A stretch of DNA of 25,120 bases from SLRI01 sp964576715 (lineage in GTDB: Bacteria > Pseudomonadota > Alphaproteobacteria > Geminicoccales > Geminicoccaceae), in NCBI GenBank assembly GCA_964576715.1, contig CAZNWE010000061.1, forward strand, positions 1-25,120, written 5' to 3'. The notes below the pieces were generated by a model. It saw only the letters and a program-made list of their open reading frames with translations. It made no database searches and was not told where the DNA came from. Both the position numbers and the translations under genes were made by a program. Positions 9,201 to 15,814 of this stretch are shown piece after piece. Position 1 is the first letter of the stretch, and every line of letters begins with the position of its first letter.

Positions 9201-9930
9201 GGCCTCACGCCAGGCGAGTTACCGGCTGTTCGGCTCCAAGCCCGGTGCCTACGGCGCCGGCCTTCAGGCGTTGATCGATGACGGCGGCTGGCGGGACGAA
9301 GGCGATCTGGCGAAGGCCTATCTCGCCTGGAGCGCATTCGCCTATGGCCGCGGGCTCGAGGGCGAAGCCGCGGGTGATGCATTGCGGGCGCGGCTGGAGG
9401 CGGTCGAGGTGGTCCTGCACAACCAGGACAATCGCGAGCACGACATCCTCGACAGCGACGACTACTACCAGTTCCAGGGTGGCCTCGCCGTCGCGGTCCG
9501 CCACTTGACGGGCAGCCCGCCGATCGTGCTGCATGCCGACCACAGCAATCCCGACCGACCGCGCATCCGCGACCTGAAGGAGGAGATCGGCCGGGTGGTC
9601 CGCGGCCGCGCCACCAACCCCAAATGGCTCGCCGGGGTGATGCGCCACGGCTACAAGGGTGCCTTCGAGATCGCCGCCACCGTCGACTACCTGTTCGCCT
9701 ACGCCGCCACCACCGGTGTCGTCGAGGACCACCATTTCGAGGCCCTGTTCGAAGCCTATCTGCAGGACGAGACGGTCCGCGACTTCATCGCCGAGGCCAA
9801 CCCGCGAGCCCTCGAGGAGGTCGCCGCGCGTTTTCAGGAGGCGATCGACCGGCGCCTCTGGCAACCGCGCCGCAACAGCGCGGCCGCGCTCATCGCCACG
9901 CTGCAGGGTCCGGGTCGCGCTTCAGCGTGA
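6241..9930 (+). CDS. cobN: Cobaltochelatase large subunit CobN
   Basis: Large, corrin-binding subunit of the ATP-dependent cobaltochelatase CobNST, which inserts cobalt into hydrogenobyrinic acid a,c-diamide in the oxygen-dependent B12 pathway. 1229 residues, in the normal range. Recognised by family stretches: LANILQLQHPLSVDLYVERTL and LLGGRSYWPYGVEQL near the N-terminus, VIVANYPNRDGRLANGVGLDTPES, the hallmark HLGKHGNLEWLPGK (about residues 537-550), SRAFGAHAVVHLG, and near the C-terminus REHDILDSDDYYQFQGGLA and VRGRATNPKWLAGVMRHGYKGA. It starts 4 nt after cobU. The motor subunits CobS and CobT are not in this window. The last 41 nt overlap, convergently, the tail of the minus-strand membrane-protein gene. 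Confidence 0.97.
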   Translation: MHLLSAREAASDGGDEAVDLGQAPADIVILSAAESELACLAAAYARLTAPKPTLRLANILQLQHPLSVDLYVERTLANARLVVVRLLGGRSYWPYGVEQLVLDARRADRALALLPGDDQPDLELVRLSTLPADSLDLLHRYLLHGGIDNAEAAIAWMGDLLGHAASPPPPRPLPRAGIYWPPAADGRPVACLVFYRALLQSGDLALIDAIIAALDAVGLDALAVHVAGLKDPEAASVVEAAITEHGAAIILNLTGFAVSTPGATASRTPFSACGRPVLQLIAAASSRAAWAAGKQGLGPRDLAMSVALPEIDGRLLTRAVSFKGAPVTDPDTEVSLTRYVPAPDRIAWTARLARAWTDLARTPPAGRRIAVIVANYPNRDGRLANGVGLDTPESVIVLLQALKSSGYTIDGEPKTSGELMARLQAGPTNAPDDHRRRRATVTLPLDRYHEVLRTFPEAARETLLERWGPPEADPFVRDGAFHLALHRYGNIVIGIQPARGYQIDPTATYHSPDLVPPHGYLACYAWLSRAFGAHAVVHLGKHGNLEWLPGKALALSAECWPERAMDPLPHLYPFIVNDPGEGSQAKRRTAAVIIDHLTPPLTRAGMHGELAALEALVDEYYTAQELDPRRLPPLRRDILDLSARLGLDRDLGIDPADDAALATIDNHLCELKELQIRDGLHIFGQAPDGAPRTDLLVALTRLKRGDGKGANASLISALALDQGIEPDPMTAEPTAAPARLPASLAACRHLGEVRDALEDLARALVGGERAPDPAWTATAAVLAFIRDDLAQRLDGSAQAEIEGLLAGLDGRFVEPGPSGAPTRGRLDVLPTGRNFYSVDTRAVPTPTAWAMGWRSAETLLEQHLQQHGDWPRRLALSAWGTANMRTGGDDIAQALAFLGCRPLWDPASNRVTGVELLPLAVLGRPRIDVTLRVSGFFRDAFPEQMALFDDAVRAVAGADEPAEQNPLRAAYLRDFDRRVAEGCDRKLASRQASYRLFGSKPGAYGAGLQALIDDGGWRDEGDLAKAYLAWSAFAYGRGLEGEAAGDALRARLEAVEVVLHNQDNREHDILDSDDYYQFQGGLAVAVRHLTGSPPIVLHADHSNPDRPRIRDLKEEIGRVVRGRATNPKWLAGVMRHGYKGAFEIAATVDYLFAYAATTGVVEDHHFEALFEAYLQDETVRDFIAEANPRALEEVAARFQEAIDRRLWQPRRNSAAALIATLQGPGRASA

Positions 9931-10858
9931 ACGCGGTCCGCAGCAGGATCGCACCTGCCATGAGCGGGGTGGCGAGCAGCGCGAGGACCATGACCCAGGC
10001 GGTGCGCACGTCGAGCTCGACGTAGAAGCTCGCCACCAGGACGAGGGTGGTCGGGACCAGGACGAGCCCGGCGAGCCAGACCCAGAGCCGGGGCCTGAGC
10101 AGCCCGTTCTCGGGCTGCATCGCGCGATAGCCGGGCGCCGGCTCGGCCCGCCCGAGACCGTACATGATCGCCGTGCCCAGAACCCAGGCGAGGATGATCA
10201 AACCGAGCCAGAAAGCACTGATCTGCCCGGGCTCGAGCCAGGCGAGCCAGTGACCGACTGTCTCGTTGACGCGGAGCACGAACTGGTAACCGCCCTGCAG
10301 CAGCACCGCCATCGCCTGCCAGAACAGCGTGCGCCAGCCGAGCCCGTCGCGGGCCGCCAGGGTCGACGCGGCAAGCAACAGGACGAAGCCGAGCTGCACC
10401 GGCGGATAGATGACGGCGACGAACAAGGCGCTCGGCGGCCAAATCCCGGCGAAGCCCAGCCGCAGCACTGTCGCGGTCAGCGCCACGCCACAGCCGAGCC
10501 CGGCGGCAAGTGCCACCACGTCGCCGCGCCGCCGCGCGGTCCGCCGCTTGAGGAAGAGCCCGAGCTGCAGGAAGAGGGCGATGAAGAAGAAGTAGGTGAA
10601 CGCTGCGACCGTCGCCTCGACCCCGATCTCGAACCACAGGCTGCGCCCGAGCGCCGCCACCAGCCGGGCGATCGGCACGAGCTGAATGGCGATCGCCAGC
10701 TCGACCGTCCCGGCCAGGAGGCCAAGTCCGAAGCCGCTCCACAGGAAGAAACGCCGGCCGCGCAGGCCCGTTCGCGCGTGGCTCGCTGCGGCCATCAGAA
10801 TGGTCAGCGCCAGACTGGCACCGAAGGCCAAGATCAGAACCAGGATAAGGGGCTCCAT
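9890..10858 (-). CDS. Unrecognised multi-pass membrane protein
   Basis: 322-residue integral membrane protein with about nine hydrophobic segments (roughly residues 1-24, 37-63, 78-103, 113-135, 137-165, 177-195, 200-225, 245-265 and 275-298). I do not recognise the family. Visible features are a central EIGVEATVAAFTYFFFIALF segment, an Arg-rich loop (KRRTARRRGD) and VIYPPVQLGFVLLL. I looked for PrsW-type or other intramembrane protease motifs, Cbt/Cbi cobalt-uptake His motifs and CPBP signatures and saw none. The ATG at 10858 gives the first membrane helix directly; it has no clear Shine-Dalgarno, and in-frame TTG or GTG starts lie a few codons upstream. The gene is convergent with cobN, overlapping its end by 41 nt, and divergent from cobO across 171 nt, so it is embedded in the cobalamin cluster but transcribed against it. 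Confidence 0.75.
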   Translation of the reverse strand: MEPLILVLILAFGASLALTILMAAASHARTGLRGRRFFLWSGFGLGLLAGTVELAIAIQLVPIARLVAALGRSLWFEIGVEATVAAFTYFFFIALFLQLGLFLKRRTARRRGDVVALAAGLGCGVALTATVLRLGFAGIWPPSALFVAVIYPPVQLGFVLLLAASTLAARDGLGWRTLFWQAMAVLLQGGYQFVLRVNETVGHWLAWLEPGQISAFWLGLIILAWVLGTAIMYGLGRAEPAPGYRAMQPENGLLRPRLWVWLAGLVLVPTTLVLVASFYVELDVRTAWVMVLALLATPLMAGAILLRTAFTLKRDPDPAAWR

Positions 10859-11029
10859 CGAGATCAACCATCGAGACACCCGATGTGCCACGAAACGCCA
10901 CCGCCGGACCAGCCCGGATGACCGCAGCGCGTAGCATGGCGCGATCGAACGGTTAAGGGTAACAGATGCGGCCGAACCGGATGGATCGACGTCGCCGACC
11001 GGCGGCAGCAGGATGGGAAGAGAGCCGAG

Positions 11030-11641
11030 ATGTCGACAAGTGACGAGCCCGACACCGACCACGCCGCCAAGAAAGCGCGGATCAAGGCGGCCAAGGACAA
11101 GCTCTATGCGACGAAGACCATCGAGAAGGGTCTCCTCATCGTCCACACCGGCACCGGCAAGGGCAAGAGCACGGCGGCTTGGGGGCTGGCGATGCGCTGC
11201 CTCGGCCACGGGCTGAAGCTCGGCGTCGTGCAGTTCGTCAAGGGGCGGCGCGAGACCGGCGAGCGGCAGCTCCTCGAGCGGTTTCCGGAGCTCGTCACGA
11301 TCAAGGTGATGGGCGAGGGCTTCACCTGGGAGACCCAGGACAAAAAGCGCGATGTCGAGGCCGCCGAGGCCGCCTGGGCCGAGACCGAGGCGATGCTGCA
11401 GGACCCGGCGCTGCACATGCTGATCCTCGACGAGCTCAACATCGTGCTGCGCTACGACTACCTGCCGCTCGACCGGGTACTCGAGGCGTTGCGCGACAAG
11501 CGGCCGGACCTCCACGTCGTCGTCACTGGCCGGAATGCCAAGCCCGAGCTGATCGAGGCGGCCGACCTCGTCACCGAGATGACGCTAATCAAGCACCCCT
11601 TCCGCCAGGGCGTGAAGGGCCAGCGCGGCGTCGAATGGTGA
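11030..11641 (+). CDS. cobO: Corrinoid adenosyltransferase (cob(I)yrinic acid a,c-diamide adenosyltransferase)
   Basis: CobO/BtuR-type ATP:corrinoid adenosyltransferase: attaches the 5'-deoxyadenosyl upper ligand to Co(I) corrinoids. 203 residues, full length. The P-loop GTGKGKST is at residues 41-48 within VHTGTGKGKSTAAWGLAMR. VVQFVKGRRETGERQLL, GEGFTWETQDKKRD, MLILDELNIVLRYDYL and VVVTGRNAKPELIEAADLVTEM are all typical. The charged N-terminal helix (KKARIKAAKDKLYATKT) is also typical of CobO. A purine-rich GGGAAGAGAG lies just upstream of the ATG. It opens a three-gene run, overlapping the transporter gene by 7 nt and then cobQ. Confidence 0.97.
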   Translation: MSTSDEPDTDHAAKKARIKAAKDKLYATKTIEKGLLIVHTGTGKGKSTAAWGLAMRCLGHGLKLGVVQFVKGRRETGERQLLERFPELVTIKVMGEGFTWETQDKKRDVEAAEAAWAETEAMLQDPALHMLILDELNIVLRYDYLPLDRVLEALRDKRPDLHVVVTGRNAKPELIEAADLVTEMTLIKHPFRQGVKGQRGVEW

Positions 11642-12546
11642 GCCTCGGCGAGGGCTGGGCCCGGCTTTCCGAGCACGCCAAGGGGCTGACGATCACCGCT
11701 GCGGGCGTGCTGATCTTGACCCCCGATGCGCTGCTGTTGCGGCTGATCGATGCCGATCCCTGGACGATTCTGGTCTGGCGCGGCCTCGGCTTCTTCGTCG
11801 TCATCGGCCTGATCTCGCTCGCCCGCTACGGTGGCGACCTGCCGCGCGTCGTCCGAGCCACCGGCCTGATCGGCCTGTTGATCACCGCCCTGCACGCCAT
11901 GGGCCAGCTGCTGTTCGTCTTCTCGATCCACCACACGACCGCCGCCAACACGCTTGTCATCATCGCCGCCGCACCGTTGGCCGCAGCCCTTCTCGCCCGG
12001 CTGATCCTCGCCGAGCGCACCGCCCGGCGCACCCTCGCGGCCGGCATCGTGGCACTGCTCGCCGTGGCGCTCACGGTGCATGGCGGTGTTCAGCGGGGTG
12101 GCTTTTGGGGCGACCTCGCGGCGTTGGCGGTGATGCTGATACTCGCCCTCGTCTTCGTGCTGCTGCGCAAGGCCAAGGGCCGTGACATGCTGCCGGCACT
12201 GGCCTGGGGCGGCCTCCTCACCTGTGCGATCGCCCTGGCCTTTGCCCCGACGATCGGCGTCGGCGGCAGCGACCACCTCTTCCTGCCGCTCCTGGTCCTC
12301 GTGGTCGTGCCGGTCTCTTTCGTCCTGATCTCGACCGGCCCCCGCTATCTTCCGGCACCCGAAGTCGGCTTGCTGATGCTGCTCGAGACCATCCTGGGCC
12401 CGCTCTGGGTGTGGCTGGCGCTGGCCGAGACCCCCACCCCGGCGAGCCTCGTCGGTGGCTTGGTGATCATCCTGGCGCTGGCGACCAACGCCTGGCTCGG
12501 CCTGCGCGAGCAGCGCCGGCTGCAGGCACGGCTGCGACCCGCATGA
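11635..12546 (+). CDS. EamA/DMT-family transporter inside the cob operon
   Basis: 303-residue inner-membrane protein of the drug/metabolite transporter superfamily, with about ten hydrophobic segments in two EamA-like halves. The first half holds LVWRGLGFFVVIGL, GLLITALHAMGQLLFVFSI and TTAANTLVIIAAAPLAAALLARLILAE, the usual end-of-repeat pattern with a charged ILAER-type loop. The second half ends AAPEV-like (PAPEVGLLMLLETILGPLWVWLALAETPTPASLVGGLVIILAL), also typical. The ATG at 11635 lies inside the cobO end (ATGGTGA, 7-nt overlap), and the stop overlaps the cobQ start (ATGA), so the gene is translationally coupled on both sides. This placement suggests a corrinoid-linked cargo, but specificity is not readable from the sequence; DMT proteins export or import many metabolites. 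Confidence 0.9.
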   Translation: MVSLGEGWARLSEHAKGLTITAAGVLILTPDALLLRLIDADPWTILVWRGLGFFVVIGLISLARYGGDLPRVVRATGLIGLLITALHAMGQLLFVFSIHHTTAANTLVIIAAAPLAAALLARLILAERTARRTLAAGIVALLAVALTVHGGVQRGGFWGDLAALAVMLILALVFVLLRKAKGRDMLPALAWGGLLTCAIALAFAPTIGVGGSDHLFLPLLVLVVVPVSFVLISTGPRYLPAPEVGLLMLLETILGPLWVWLALAETPTPASLVGGLVIILALATNAWLGLREQRRLQARLRPA

Positions 12547-14000
12547 GCGGCTGCCTGATGATCCAGGCGACGTCGTCGGATGCCGGCAAGTCACTGCTGG
12601 TCGCCGGGCTCTGCCGCCATTTCACCAACCAGGGCCTCGCCGTCCGGCCGTTCAAGCCACAGAACATGAGCAACAATGCGGCGGCCACCCTGGACGGCGG
12701 CGAGATCGGCAGGGCGCAAGCACTTCAGGCGCAAGCCTGCCGGACCCCGCTTTCAAGCGACATGAACCCGGTGCTCTTGAAGCCGGCGAGCGAGACCGGA
12801 GCGCAGGTCGTCGTCGCCGGCCGGGTCCTCACCAACTGCGACGCCCGCGCCTATCACGCGCTCAAGCCGCAGCTGCTGGCCGCCGTGCAGGCCAGCTTCG
12901 CCCGCCTGCGGGGCCAGGCCGACCTCGTCATCGTCGAGGGTGCGGGCAGCCCGGCAGAGGTCAATCTCCGCGCCGGCGACATCGCCAATATGGGCTTCGC
13001 CACGGCCGTCGACCTGCCGGTGATCCTCGCCGGCGATATCGAGCGGGGCGGCGTCATCGCCCAGCTCGTCGGCACCATGGCACTTCTGGAACCGGCCGAG
13101 CAACGGCTGGTAAAGGGCTACATCGTGAACAAATTCCGCGGCGACCCCAGCCTGTTCGACAATGCCCACCCGATCATCCGCGAGCGCACCGGCCTCGCCA
13201 GCCTCGGTGTCGTGCCGTGGTTCGCGGCGGCCGCCGACCTGCCGGCGGAGGACGTGCTCGGCCTGCAGGGTCGGCCGCTGCCGGGCGGGATCAAGGTGGT
13301 GGTGCCGCGGCTCCCGCGGATCAGCAATTTCGACGATCTCGATCCCCTCAGGCTCGAGTCCGATGTCGACCTGGTGATCCTCGAGCCCGGCCGGCCGCTG
13401 CCGGGCGATACCGACCTCGTGCTGCTGCCCGGCAGCAAGGCGACGCGCGGCGACCTCGCCGCACTGATGGCCGCCGGCTGGGACGTCGACATCAAGGCCC
13501 ACCAGCGTCGTGGCGGCTGGGTGCTCGGCCTTTGCGGCGGCTATCAGATGCTCGGCCGTCTGGTCCACGATCCGCAAGGGCTCGAAGGCCAGCCGGGCAC
13601 GAGCCGGGGCCTCGGCCTGCTCGACATCGAGACGACACTGGCGCCGGCGAAGACCGTGCGGCAGAGCTTGGCCACCGAGACCAGTACCGGCCTTGCGGTC
13701 AGCGGCTACGAGATCCATCAGGGCCAGACCACCGGCCCCGACACCGGGCGACCGATGCTGCAGCTCGCAACCCACGCCGACGGTGCCATCGCCGCCGATG
13801 GTCGGGTAATGGGCGCCTACCTGCACGGGCTGTTCACCGGCGACGCCTTCCGCCATGCGTTCTTGACCCGGATTCGTCAGCGCGAGGCCAGCGGCCCGGC
13901 CTATGCCGAGCGGATCGACGCGGTGCTCGACGCGCTCGCAGCACATCTCGCGATGCATCTCGATATCGAGGCGATCGGCCGCATCGCCGGGATCAAGTGA
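12543..14000 (+). CDS. cobQ: Cobyric acid synthase (glutamine-hydrolysing)
   Basis: Amidates the b, d, e and g carboxylates of adenosylcobyrinic acid a,c-diamide using glutamine and ATP. 485 residues, full length. The N-terminal dethiobiotin-synthetase-like ATP domain begins MIQATSSDAGKSLLVAGLCRHF and continues RPFKPQNMSNNAA, SDMNPVLLKP, VIVEGAGSPAEVNL and DIERGGVIAQLVGT. The C-terminal class I glutamine amidotransferase domain shows the nucleophile in GLCGGYQMLG (Cys331) and the catalytic His in AYLHGLF (His428), with GYEIHQGQT before it. The ATG is in the ATGA overlap with the transporter gene. The stop overlaps the converging cbiB gene by 8 nt. Confidence 0.97.
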   Translation: MSGCLMIQATSSDAGKSLLVAGLCRHFTNQGLAVRPFKPQNMSNNAAATLDGGEIGRAQALQAQACRTPLSSDMNPVLLKPASETGAQVVVAGRVLTNCDARAYHALKPQLLAAVQASFARLRGQADLVIVEGAGSPAEVNLRAGDIANMGFATAVDLPVILAGDIERGGVIAQLVGTMALLEPAEQRLVKGYIVNKFRGDPSLFDNAHPIIRERTGLASLGVVPWFAAAADLPAEDVLGLQGRPLPGGIKVVVPRLPRISNFDDLDPLRLESDVDLVILEPGRPLPGDTDLVLLPGSKATRGDLAALMAAGWDVDIKAHQRRGGWVLGLCGGYQMLGRLVHDPQGLEGQPGTSRGLGLLDIETTLAPAKTVRQSLATETSTGLAVSGYEIHQGQTTGPDTGRPMLQLATHADGAIAADGRVMGAYLHGLFTGDAFRHAFLTRIRQREASGPAYAERIDAVLDALAAHLAMHLDIEAIGRIAGIK

Positions 14001-14976
14001 CCAGCCAAAGAGCGAGGATCGCGAGCCCGGCCAAGCCCCAGACCCGATCCGCCAGGCGCAGCGCCAGTGCGATCTCGTCGCTGCCGACCTCGGGATTGCC
14101 ATCGCCGATCCAGGGCTCGTCCGTGCCGACCCCGCGATAGACCCGTGGCCCCGACAGCCTGAGCCCGAGGATCCCGGCCATCGCCGCCTCGGGCCAGCCG
14201 GCATTGGGTGAGCGATGCAACCGACTGTCCCGGCGGATGATGCGCAGGCCGCGCCAGGGCGAGCCGAGACCCGGAGCGGCGAGCACGCAGAGGATGGCGG
14301 TCAGCCGTGCAGGCAGCAGATTGACCGCATCGTCAAGCCGTGCAGCAGCCCGGCCGAAATCCTCATAGCGCTCGTTGAGGTAGCCGATCATGCTGTCGGC
14401 GGTGTTGATCGCCTTGTAGGCCAGGAGGCCCGGCAGCCCGGCGAGCAGCGCCCAGAAGAGCGGTGCGATGACGCCGTCCGAGAGGTTCTCGGCGAGCGAT
14501 TCGGTGGCCGCCCGGCCGATCCCGGCGGCGTCCAGGGCGCCGGCATCCCGGCCGACGATATGCGCCACCGCCCGGCGCCCGGTCTCCAGGTCGATGGCGA
14601 GCCCGGTCGCCACGGCGCGGACATGATCGATCAGGCTCTTCTGGGCCAGCAGCGTGCTCATCACGATACCGAGCCAGAGCCAGCCCCAGGGCAGCGCCAG
14701 CAGCGCCAGCTGCAAGAAGAGGCCGACCAGCAGCGCGCCGCCGACCAGGATCACCATGAGGATCTCGCCCCGACGGCGCAGCCGCGCGGCGTGGTCCAGC
14801 ACCCACGCCTCGGCGTCGTCCGGCGGGCGCAGCGACAATTCGAGCCAGCTGATGAGCCGACCCATGAGCACCACCGGATGCGGCAATCGGCGCCACAAGG
14901 CGTCGGGATCGCCGACGAGGCGATCGACCAGCAGGGCGACCAGAAGGGCCGGGAGAACGAGATCGGTCAAGAGCAT
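13993..14976 (-). CDS. cbiB: Adenosylcobinamide-phosphate synthase (CbiB / CobD type)
   Basis: Inner-membrane enzyme that joins the aminopropanol (phosphate) arm to adenosylcobyric acid; called CobD in Pseudomonas denitrificans nomenclature. 327 residues, full length. Family signatures: DRLVGDPDALWRRLPHPVVLMG near the N-terminus, then hydrophobic segments, then RRAVAHIVGRDAGALDAAGIGRAATESLAENLSDGVIAPLFW, AYKAINTADSMIGYLNERYEDFGRAAARLDD, and SPNAGWPEAAMAGILGLRLSGP. The ATG at 14976 follows an AGGG. It is transcribed against the neighbouring cob genes: convergent with cobQ (8-nt overlap) and divergent from cobH across 187 nt, so it probably shares a regulatory region with the cobH operon. Confidence 0.96.
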   Translation of the reverse strand: MLLTDLVLPALLVALLVDRLVGDPDALWRRLPHPVVLMGRLISWLELSLRPPDDAEAWVLDHAARLRRRGEILMVILVGGALLVGLFLQLALLALPWGWLWLGIVMSTLLAQKSLIDHVRAVATGLAIDLETGRRAVAHIVGRDAGALDAAGIGRAATESLAENLSDGVIAPLFWALLAGLPGLLAYKAINTADSMIGYLNERYEDFGRAAARLDDAVNLLPARLTAILCVLAAPGLGSPWRGLRIIRRDSRLHRSPNAGWPEAAMAGILGLRLSGPRVYRGVGTDEPWIGDGNPEVGSDEIALALRLADRVWGLAGLAILALWLVT

Positions 14977-15048
14977 GGCCCTGCCATACCACGCGCCGGC
15001 CAAGCCACGCACCACCGCCGAGCCGCCGGCTCCGCGCCGCCCCGCCGC

Positions 15049-15082
15049 ATGGCTCGACTTGCCCGCCCAATGGCTCGACTTG
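15049..15082. repeat. Tandem 13-bp direct repeat in the cbiB/cobH divergent region
   Basis: ATGGCTCGACTTG occurs at 15049-15061 and again at 15070-15082, a 21-nt period (two helical turns), in the 187-nt gap between the divergent cbiB and cobH starts. The spacing and position fit a paired operator for a DNA-binding regulator, or a simple duplication. No good -35/-10 pair is evident next to it. Confidence 0.6.
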
Positions 15083-15163
15083 TAAGCAGGCGTCGCGGCT
15101 GGTACCCGAGACCGCCTGCGCTGCCGCTCGAGGCGGCATCCATCCGTGGCACAGTCGAGATCC

Positions 15164-15814
15164 ATGACCACCGCTCTTGGCGACTATCTGCGCGACCCGG
15201 CGGCGATCTACCGGCAGTCGTTCGCGATCATCGAGGCCGAGGCCGGGCCGGCGCTGGCGGCGCTGCCGAAAGCGCTGCGGCCGCTCGCCCGAAGGCTCAT
15301 CCATGCCGCTGGCTTGATCGACATCCCGCAGGACCTCGCCTGGTCCGGCGCCGTGGTCGAGGCCGCGAGCACCGCCATTGAGGCGGGACGACCGATCGTC
15401 TGCGATGTCCAGATGGTCAGGGCCGGCATTATTCGGGGTCGCCTGCCCGCCGGCGTCGAGCTGCTCTGCACCCTCGACGACCCCTCTGTTCCCGACCTCG
15501 CCCGCGCGCTGGGCACGACCCGGAGTGCTGCCGCCGTCGAGCTTTGGCGAGAGCGGCTCGACGGTGCCGTCGTCGTCGTCGGCAACGCGCCGACCGCCCT
15601 CTTCCACCTGCTCGAGCGCCTGCGCGAGTGGCCGGAGCGGCCGGCGGCCATACTGGCCTTTCCCGTCGGCTTCGTCGGTGCGGTCGAGGCCAAGGAAGCG
15701 CTGATCGACGCTAGCGCCGGCCTCGGGCTGAGCTACCTTACGCTGCGCGGCAGGCGCGGTGGCAGCGCCATGGCGGCCGCTGCGGTCAACGCCCTCGGAG
15801 ACAGCACCACTTGA
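15164..15814 (+). CDS. cobH: Precorrin-8X methylmutase
   Basis: Moves the C11 methyl group of precorrin-8X to C12 to give hydrogenobyrinic acid. 216 residues, family length. The catalytic His is in RRLIHAAGLIDIPQDL (His47). Other signatures are GRPIVCDVQMVRAGI, LLCTLDDPSV, AVVVVGNAPTALFHLLE, FPVGFVGAVEAKEAL and the C-terminal TLRGRRGGSAMAAAAVNAL. I chose the ATG at 15164; a GTG six codons upstream is an alternative with no better ribosome-binding site. First gene of the cobH-cobL-cobI-cbiG/cobJ-cobM run; its stop is inside a TTGA overlap with cobL. Confidence 0.96.
   Translation: MTTALGDYLRDPAAIYRQSFAIIEAEAGPALAALPKALRPLARRLIHAAGLIDIPQDLAWSGAVVEAASTAIEAGRPIVCDVQMVRAGIIRGRLPAGVELLCTLDDPSVPDLARALGTTRSAAAVELWRERLDGAVVVVGNAPTALFHLLERLREWPERPAAILAFPVGFVGAVEAKEALIDASAGLGLSYLTLRGRRGGSAMAAAAVNALGDSTT

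Noticed and set aside
9890..11515. 541-residue version of the membrane protein starting inside the cobO antisense strand
   Set aside because: The extra N-terminal 219 residues are antisense to cobO and its upstream region; the hydrophobic protein begins at the ATG at 10858.
15146..15163. Upstream GTG start for cobH
   Set aside because: Adds six residues not typical of the family and has no better ribosome-binding site than the ATG at 15164.
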